DNA of 64,000 nt from Bryobacteraceae bacterium (GTDB lineage: Bacteria > Acidobacteriota > Terriglobia > Bryobacterales > Bryobacteraceae), in the NCBI GenBank assembly GCA_026129905.1, contig JAHCHE010000026.1, positions 1 through 64,000 of the forward strand, read 5' to 3'. A model generated the notes under the pieces. That model made no database searches. It worked only from the letters and a program-made list of their open reading frames with translations, and was not told where the DNA came from. The position numbers and the translations under genes were made by a program. The first letter of the stretch is position 1, and every line of letters starts with the position of its first letter. Shown piece after piece: positions 58,909 through 64,000 of this stretch.

Positions 58909-59030
58909 GGGGTGGCAAAAATGCCCGCGGAATCGGGCGTCCACATGTTCCGCGATTTACAGGGGCGCCCTGCCACGGCGGCCATCCCCGTGGTGATCAT
59001 CGCCGGAATCACCCAAAGATCCTGGGCTAA
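58909..59030 (+). pseudogene. Remnant of a response-regulator receiver domain
   Basis: The frame reads MPAESGVHMFRDLQGRPATA followed by AIPVVIIAGIT. This matches the middle of receiver domains (MPxxSGxxxxRxLKxxPAT-xIPVIxxTG). The upstream part with the phospho-acceptor Asp and the downstream part are missing or unrecognisable. It lies in the 305-base gap between the deoxyhypusine synthase homologue and the PadR gene; nothing else is visible in that gap. Confidence 0.5.
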
Positions 59031-59114
59031 ACGCGGCCCGGCTCTACGTGCGATGTGCATCTATTTCGCTATGATGCTAGGCTGAAGGGGCAGAAAAGGA
59101 ATGGGAGGTGCTGC

Positions 59115-59537
59115 GTGCCTCAACGGACATGCCGGCGTCACGGCAAGGAATACCCGTGTACTTGCGCCATGGGCAATCTCTATCGCTTCGTTGAACCCGT
59201 GGTTCTGCTGCTGCTGAAGAAGAAGGGCCGCTCTTACGGCTACGATCTTTCCGGCGAGCTTCACAAGCATGCTTTGACGGACGCGGAGATTGAGCGGGCG
59301 GCGCTGTATCGCACGCTGCGCCAGTTGGAGGTGAACGGCAACGTGGTTTCCGAATGGGAGACCGACGACAGCGGTCCCGCCCGGCGTGTCTACCGGCTTA
59401 CCGCCCAGGGAGAGCGTCACCTCGAGGAATGGGCCACCGTACTGGAACACGTGTCGAAGTCAATGAACCGCTTTGTCAGGGATACGAAGAACCTGCTTAA
59501 CGGAAAGACCTCCCGAAAAAAGGCTAGGCCAGCCTGA
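59115..59537 (+). CDS. PadR family transcriptional regulator with N-terminal CxC extension
   Basis: 140 residues from GTG 59115, chosen for GGGAGG six bases upstream. The winged-helix PadR domain (VLLLLKKKGRSYGYDLSGEL, AALYRTLRQLEVNGNVVSEW, ARRVYRLTAQGERHLEEW) is preceded by CRRHGKEYPCTCAMGNLYRF, with three Cys and a His that could bind a metal or sense redox. Its target is unknown. The C-terminal helix for dimerisation ends in a basic tail. Confidence 0.85.
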   Translation: MPQRTCRRHGKEYPCTCAMGNLYRFVEPVVLLLLKKKGRSYGYDLSGELHKHALTDAEIERAALYRTLRQLEVNGNVVSEWETDDSGPARRVYRLTAQGERHLEEWATVLEHVSKSMNRFVRDTKNLLNGKTSRKKARPA

Positions 59538-59635
59538 CGCGGGGTTCACGGCAACAATGCTAAGCGCCATTCCGCTGGCGTAGGCCCATACGCGTGTACA
59601 ATGGCTCGTTCCGGCATTTCGGAGAAGGAGGTTCC

Positions 59636-60994
59636 ATGACGCGCCGCGAAGCGATACGATCCGCCGCGTTTACCATCATCCCGGCCCGCCTGGTGCGCGG
59701 CTATCAAGCCAACAGCAAACTGGACATCGGCATCATCGGCATCGGAGGCGTCGGCGCGGGAAACGCGCAGCGCCTGGCCGAACTCGGCGAGAACATTGCG
59801 GCCATCTGCGACGTGGACCCGGCGATTCTCGAAGACCGCGCGAAGCCCTATCCGAATGCGCGCCGCCATTCCGACTTCCGCCGCATGTTCGATACGCAGA
59901 AACTCGACGGCGTCGTCATCGCCACGCCGGACCATTCCCACGCGTTCCTCAGCATCGCGGCGATGCAGCAGGGCATCCACGTGTATTGCCAGAAGCCGCT
60001 GACCCGCACCATTGCCGAGGCGCGCCGCATGGCCGAAGTGGCCGCGAAGCATAAGGTGGTGACGCAGATGGGCACCGCTAGCGCCTCGTCGGAATCCACG
60101 CGCAAGACGATCGAGTTGGTCCGCTCGGGCGCGCTGGGCGAGATCACGGAGGTCCACTGCTGGACGAACCGGCCGCTGTGGCCGCAGGGCTTCGACCGGC
60201 CCGCGGGCGAGGACCCGGTTCCGAGCACGATGAACTGGGACCTCTGGCTCGGACCTGCCAAGGAGCGGCCTTACAAAGCCCGCTGGCCCGAGGGTCACTC
60301 CGTCTACAACATTCCCTCTCGGTTCGACCCTTTCCCGGAAAGATGGTGGCGCGACTACTGGGCCAACAACGTCTACCACCCGTTCACCTGGCGGGGCTGG
60401 CAGGACTTCGGGACGGGCGCGCTTGGCGACATCGCCCCGCACAGCCTGAACGTCGCCTACTGGGGGCTGGAGCTTGGTCCGCCGTCGGTGGTGGAGGTGG
60501 TCGAAACGTCCGGCATGACGCGGGAGATGTATCCGGCCTCCAGCATCATCCGCTACGACTTCCCCGCGCGCGGCGTCCACCCGCCCGTGAAGGTCTACTG
60601 GTACGACGGCGGCAAGCTGCCTCCCCCGGAGATCGCCGGCGACAAAGCGGTCGGCGGCGGCCTGGTACTGATCGGAACCAAGGGAAGCCTTCCCGCCGGC
60701 CGCGGTCCCTTCTTCGGCGGCGACGTCGAGCCGTATCCGGAGCCGAAGCGCATGGACTGGGATTACGACGAGGTCCATGCGGACTGGACGAGCGGCATCA
60801 AGTTCGGCAAGAGGCCGAGTTGCGATTTCGCCTACGCCGGACCCTTCACGGAGGCGTACCTGCTGGGCAACATCGCTCTTAAGGTGGGTCACCGGGTGGA
60901 GTGGAACGCGAACTCGTTCCAGGTGACGAATTGCCGCGAAGCGAACCAGTACCTGTCATGCGAATACCGGAAGGGCTGGGAGTTGCCGGGGTAG
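59636..60994 (+). CDS. Gfo/Idh/MocA family oxidoreductase
   Basis: 452 residues from ATG 59636 with GGAGAAGGAGG upstream. Short Tat-like leader (MTRREAIRSAAFTIIPARLV), NAD-binding IGIIGIGGVGAGNAQRL, EKP equivalent VYCQKPLTRT (Gln replaces Glu) and a long exported-subgroup C-terminal domain with FGTGALGDIAPHSLNVAYWG. The GIGGVGAGN and CQKPL forms are typical for acidobacterial and planctomycete members. Substrate unknown. Confidence 0.88.
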   Translation: MTRREAIRSAAFTIIPARLVRGYQANSKLDIGIIGIGGVGAGNAQRLAELGENIAAICDVDPAILEDRAKPYPNARRHSDFRRMFDTQKLDGVVIATPDHSHAFLSIAAMQQGIHVYCQKPLTRTIAEARRMAEVAAKHKVVTQMGTASASSESTRKTIELVRSGALGEITEVHCWTNRPLWPQGFDRPAGEDPVPSTMNWDLWLGPAKERPYKARWPEGHSVYNIPSRFDPFPERWWRDYWANNVYHPFTWRGWQDFGTGALGDIAPHSLNVAYWGLELGPPSVVEVVETSGMTREMYPASSIIRYDFPARGVHPPVKVYWYDGGKLPPPEIAGDKAVGGGLVLIGTKGSLPAGRGPFFGGDVEPYPEPKRMDWDYDEVHADWTSGIKFGKRPSCDFAYAGPFTEAYLLGNIALKVGHRVEWNANSFQVTNCREANQYLSCEYRKGWELPG

Positions 60995-61016
60995 AACCGC
61001 GATCGGGCGCCCGGTT

Positions 61017-61667
61017 TTATTGATCTCCGGTTTCGAGCGCGACTAAGACCCACCGGCCCCGGGGCATGCCGAACTGCGCCCGAGGCATTAACGGGCTGAC
61101 CGCGTCACGGGTGTTCAGATATCCGGCCGTCCCATCCAGCGTGCGGATGCGCACCCATGTCTCCAGCCCGTCGCCGCGTTCAGGCCGGCCGAGTTGCAGG
61201 ACGATGTCAAAGGACAAAGCCGCGACCGTGGGCGCCCTGACCGAAGGCGCCTCTCGTAACGGAACTTCATCGCGGGTCACGACAAGATGCGTCGCCGGAT
61301 TCAAATCGCGGGGAAACCGCCACGCGGCATAGGGCGAAAGAAACAGCCTCGGGTGCTCGCGAATGAATCCGAGCGAGAGCAGGTCCGATAGCGCTTCCCA
61401 CACCGGCGAGTTGGTCCGATCGTCCGGACGCCATTTCGCGACGAACTTCGTCCAGCCTTTGTCGTCGTCCGCTGGACCGACAACCACATCTTGATCCACC
61501 AGCTTGCGCAGGCTCTTCGCATCGCGCCTTTCCACCGCTGCCTGGAGCTTCTTTACGTACGAGCGAAACGCCGGATCGCGCGCGGCGTCGTTCACCGGAT
61601 ACAAGCGAACCACAGTCGCCGTTTGCGCTTGAGGCAGGAAGAAACTCGCAATCAGCAACCCCCACAT
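61017..61667 (-). CDS. Exported SH3-like domain protein
   Basis: 216 residues from ATG 61667 (an ATG at 61697 would add ten). Signal peptide MWGLLIASFFLPQAQTA. The N-terminal domain (KKLQAAVERRDAKSLRKLVD) looks like a nuclear-transport-factor-2-like or helical lipoprotein domain. The C-terminal third is a bacterial SH3 fold (VPLREAPSVRAPTVAALSFD, GLETWVRIRTLDGTAGYLNT). Probably binds peptidoglycan or another envelope ligand. Confidence 0.72.
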   Translation of the reverse strand: MWGLLIASFFLPQAQTATVVRLYPVNDAARDPAFRSYVKKLQAAVERRDAKSLRKLVDQDVVVGPADDDKGWTKFVAKWRPDDRTNSPVWEALSDLLSLGFIREHPRLFLSPYAAWRFPRDLNPATHLVVTRDEVPLREAPSVRAPTVAALSFDIVLQLGRPERGDGLETWVRIRTLDGTAGYLNTRDAVSPLMPRAQFGMPRGRWVLVALETGDQ

Positions 61668-61719
61668 GTGTTTCGATCTCGGCGCCCTCGACCGCATCCG
61701 CCTGGTCCAGCGCTCGATG

Positions 61720-62709
61720 TTACGACCTCGCCAGGTAGGGTTTGACGGCCGCCCAGTGGAAGTCGATTTCGGCTTCGGCCTCCGGGGTGAAAACGAAGTC
61801 GCGCTGCCGGGAAATGCGGGTCTTAAAAACGCCGCGTTTTCGCATAATATGGAGGCGCGTTCCGGGGACCTGCTGCTCGCAATTCAACATCAGCAGGAGT
61901 TTGCTGAAGATCTCGCGCGCCTGCTCGTGGTTTCCTCCGCGCCAGGCGTCCCAGACGCGGACGTACAGGTCGGCGTAGGGCGCCCCGGGCATCGTGCCGT
62001 CGATGCCCAGGCGCATCTCGTAGATCATGCCGCGTCCGCCGCCTCCGCTGAAGACCGCTTTGACGTCCGGACGCCGGCGGGCCAGTTCGATCATGCGGGG
62101 AACTACCGGCTCGTATTCCTCTTTGATGTGACCCAGGTTTGGAAATTCGCGCGCCAGGCGAACCAGCGCTTCCACCTCCGGAACGAGTTCTTTCGCGCCG
62201 CCGGTGGTTTGAATGAACACCGGCCGTTTGGTCGCTCGCGCGATGGCGCGGTAATAATCCTCGAAATCGCCGATCGTTTTGGCTTCGGTCGGCGGAATAG
62301 CGATCAGCGCATCGGGTTGAAGGCTCTCGGCGCGCTCGACGTATTCGAGAGCTTGGGTGACGCCGGGACCTTGCACGCCCAGCACCAGCGCGGACCGCAT
62401 GCCCTGGTGGGCCTTCGCGAGGACCTCCATCCCGCCGAAGCGCTCCTCCTTCGAGAGCCGTGCATACTCGCTGGCGAGCTGCGGCCAGACGATGCCGTGG
62501 ACGCCGCACTCCTCCAGGAAGGCGACCTCGCCGGCAAGGTCGTCGAAATCCACCTCCCTGGCGGCGTTGTACGGCGTTGCCATGATGACGAAGATGCCGC
62601 GCAACGGCTTGCCGGACGACGGACGGGCCGCGCCAGGCAGGCACAGCGCGGCGCCAAGACGAGCCAGCATACGCCGGCGCGTGAGCCGGGCGAGCGCGTC
62701 GGGGGCCAT
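61720..62709 (-). CDS. DapA-like (dihydrodipicolinate synthase family) protein, exported
   Basis: 329 residues. Tat-like leader LTRRRMLARLGAALCLPGAA. The TIM barrel keeps IFVIMATPYNAAREVDFDDL, GIVWPQLASEYARLSKEER and the Schiff-base Lys in LGHIKEEYEPV. The family includes lysine biosynthesis DapA and many sugar-acid or pyruvate-dependent aldolases; export and the Gfo/Idh/MocA neighbour argue for sugar-acid chemistry. A TAGTAT box is eight bases before the ATG. Confidence 0.82.
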   Translation of the reverse strand: MAPDALARLTRRRMLARLGAALCLPGAARPSSGKPLRGIFVIMATPYNAAREVDFDDLAGEVAFLEECGVHGIVWPQLASEYARLSKEERFGGMEVLAKAHQGMRSALVLGVQGPGVTQALEYVERAESLQPDALIAIPPTEAKTIGDFEDYYRAIARATKRPVFIQTTGGAKELVPEVEALVRLAREFPNLGHIKEEYEPVVPRMIELARRRPDVKAVFSGGGGRGMIYEMRLGIDGTMPGAPYADLYVRVWDAWRGGNHEQAREIFSKLLLMLNCEQQVPGTRLHIMRKRGVFKTRISRQRDFVFTPEAEAEIDFHWAAVKPYLARS

Positions 62710-62771
62710 GGGGACTTATACTAACATGTTGGAAAAAGCGGGACTCACGTTCCGCCCAAGAGGTCACGCGT

Positions 62772-63572
62772 ATGAAGCGAATCGCGGGGTGCCTGGCGGC
62801 TCTGGCGCTCGCCGCACCGGCTTTCTCCGCCACCAAGATCCTGGTTACGGTGATTGATAAGAAAAGCGGAGCGCCGGTGACGGATCTGAAGGCCGGCGAT
62901 TTCGCGGTCACCGCGGACAAAGTCGCCCGCCAAATCGAAGCCTGCAATTACGGCGCGAGCCCCATCGACGTCGCGTTGCTGGTGGACTCCAGCCTGATCG
63001 GCGGCGTTATCACGCCGTTCGCCACCGAGGTGATCAAGCACCTGGATGAGAAGGAGCAGATGGCGATCGTCGCCTACGACTCGTCGGCCGACCTGATCCA
63101 GGATTTCACGTCAAGCAAGGAACTGCTGAGCCGCGCGCTTAGCGAGGTGAAATTCGGCAACAGCCCGCGGATGCTGGACGCGATCTTCGCCACAATCGAT
63201 GGGGGATTTCAGGGGGCAAGCTACCGGCGTGTGATCCTGCTGCTGAGCAGCGGCGTCGACGGCCCCGGCCGGGTTTCGGACAAGGAGGTCGTCCGGATCG
63301 CGCGCCGGACAGGAGTATCGATCTATCCGGTGTACTCGGTGGGCTACGGTCGATCGCTGCTGGAAAGGCTTGCGATGCAGACGGGTGGCGCGGCCTTCGA
63401 TCTCCGGGCCATGAGCCAGCGCACGCCGGGATCGCCGGCAGGGCGAATCTTCGAGGTGATGCGCAACTGCTACACGATCAGCGTTGCCGGCAACCTGGCG
63501 TTGGGCGACAACTACAAAGTGGAAGTGCCCGGCAACAAGAAGGTCCAGGTATCGGCGTTGCCGCTCGATTAG
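62772..63572 (+). CDS. Exported VWA-domain protein, acidobacterial type
   Basis: 266 residues with a signal peptide (about 1-19). ILVTVIDKKSGAPVTDLKAG then DFAVTADK is the N-terminal pattern of the VWFA-related acidobacterial family (VxVxDxxGxPVxxLxxxDF). The VWA fold follows (VALLVDSSLIGG, MAIVAYDSSADLIQDF, VILLLSSGVDGPG). The MIDAS motif DxSxS is degraded to DSSLI, so metal binding may be lost. AGAGGT precedes the ATG. Confidence 0.82.
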   Translation: MKRIAGCLAALALAAPAFSATKILVTVIDKKSGAPVTDLKAGDFAVTADKVARQIEACNYGASPIDVALLVDSSLIGGVITPFATEVIKHLDEKEQMAIVAYDSSADLIQDFTSSKELLSRALSEVKFGNSPRMLDAIFATIDGGFQGASYRRVILLLSSGVDGPGRVSDKEVVRIARRTGVSIYPVYSVGYGRSLLERLAMQTGGAAFDLRAMSQRTPGSPAGRIFEVMRNCYTISVAGNLALGDNYKVEVPGNKKVQVSALPLD

Positions 63573-63589
63573 GCGGCGTCGCCGGTTCG

Positions 63590-64000
63590 ATGCCGAAAAT
63601 CCCTTCAGTCGCCGACCTGGAGCAACCGCTGGCGGCGAGAAAGAACGCCATCGCGCTGGGGGTGGTTGCGCTGGGGTTTGCGCTTCGCGCCGGCGCCGCG
63701 TCGGTTTCCTATCTGAATCCGGACGAGGCGTTTCAGGTTCTCCTGGCGAGTCCGGATACCATGCGGGAGTTGTATGCGAGCGCCATCCGGTGGCCGCAGC
63801 CTCCGCTGTTCGTGGCCTTGCTCCATGCGGCGCGGCAGTTCGTCGACGGGGAATTGGGATTGCGGCTTCTACCGGCTGCGGCGGGCGCGGCGTCGGCCTG
63901 GGCGGCCTACCGGTGGCTTCTCAAAAGCTGGTCCAGCGCGGCCGCGTTGACGGCGGCGGTGGTGCTGGCGCTGGCGCCCAACCTGGTCTATCTCGGCGCC
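63590..64000 (+). CDS. GT39-like membrane glycosyltransferase, truncated by the window edge
   Basis: The first 137 codons of an ORF that runs off the right edge. After a first membrane helix (AIALGVVALGFALRAGAASV) comes SYLNPDEAFQVLLA, whose Asp-Glu is the catalytic acidic motif of GT-C enzymes, then WPQPPLFVALLH and further helices. It probably uses a polyprenyl-phosphate sugar. Starts 18 bases after the VWA gene. Confidence 0.7.
   Translation, partial: MPKIPSVADLEQPLAARKNAIALGVVALGFALRAGAASVSYLNPDEAFQVLLASPDTMRELYASAIRWPQPPLFVALLHAARQFVDGELGLRLLPAAAGAASAWAAYRWLLKSWSSAAALTAAVVLALAPNLVYLGA

Noticed and set aside
58548..59060. Minus-strand frame overlapping the deoxyhypusine synthase 3' end
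   Set aside because: It is antisense to both the enzyme and the receiver-domain remnant, and its composition is not protein-like.
1..64000. CRISPR arrays, tRNA, rRNA genes and complete insertion sequences
   Set aside because: No regularly spaced repeats, no cloverleaf or rRNA signature and no intact transposase with terminal repeats were seen by eye; a tRNAscan or CRISPR finder run could still reveal a missed one.

Overview
High-GC chromosomal DNA that looks like an acidobacterium of the Bryobacterales/Solibacterales type. Supporting signs are an ADOP-type (Acidobacterial duplicated orphan permease) FtsX/MacB permease plus a second decayed copy, a TonB receptor with an N-terminal carboxypeptidase-regulatory-like domain, Acidobacteria-style VWA protein, many Tat-exported Gfo/Idh/MocA oxidoreductases, SBBP/LamG surface protein, and sigma-54 promoters. 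The organism call is inference from gene families; no rRNA or tRNA gene was seen.

Layout. 1-1318: end of a hypothetical gene, then a gene graveyard (ADOP and RHS remnants, a CACAGAG-type repeat). 1319-4537: His-rich TonB receptor, a small CxxC exported protein, ferredoxin. 4657-8128: three ABC transporter genes and a small conserved protein. 8281-12683: RND efflux adaptor and pump. 12684-15700: ADOP permease flanked by multi-hairpin repeats, with a sigma-54 promoter and TGTCC/GGACA upstream sites. 15701-19150: double-fold S41 peptidase divergent from a DUF418 protein, followed by DUF6788/ISKra4 transposon debris. 19489-27236: one same-strand run of an M16 peptidase pair, sigma factor, membrane protein with DUF4384-like end, VIT-VWA protein and a secreted protein. 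27288-29174: exported RidA plus PLP decarboxylase. 29382-31133: two tiny Cys-rich proteins, a VirB10-like exported protein and a TPR protein.

31166-32410 holds a complete transcription attenuator (17-residue leader peptide rich in Phe, Tyr and Trp, antiterminator, intrinsic terminator) ahead of DAHP synthase. 32423-36539: two envelope proteins and a frameshifted SBBP-DUF2341-LamG gene. 36591-40366: a Gfo/Idh/MocA protein and the pantothenate operon DUF2520-panB-panC. 40370-43655: a carboxypeptidase-regulatory-like protein and a TIR-NB-ARC protein, a candidate immune STAND gene, followed by a perfect 15-bp inverted repeat. 43669-48328: a three-gene operon (CocE-type hydrolase, GT-C glycosyltransferase, nitrilase-fold protein). 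48426-53693: HpaI-type aldolase, rhamnose mutarotase, zinc ribbon, B12-radical SAM, CmcI-like protein, SprT-like metalloprotein. 53788-62709: Tat-exported Gfo/Idh/MocA (twice), DegT aminotransferase and DapA-like proteins, interleaved with a family 5 uracil-DNA glycosylase, a deoxyhypusine synthase homologue and a PadR regulator. The window ends in a VWA protein and a truncated glycosyltransferase.

The strongest candidates for something undescribed are the aromatic attenuator of DAHP synthase, the TIR-NB-ARC gene with its inverted-repeat tail, and the sigma/DUF4384/VIT-VWA cassette. All are read from sequence only, without database searches.
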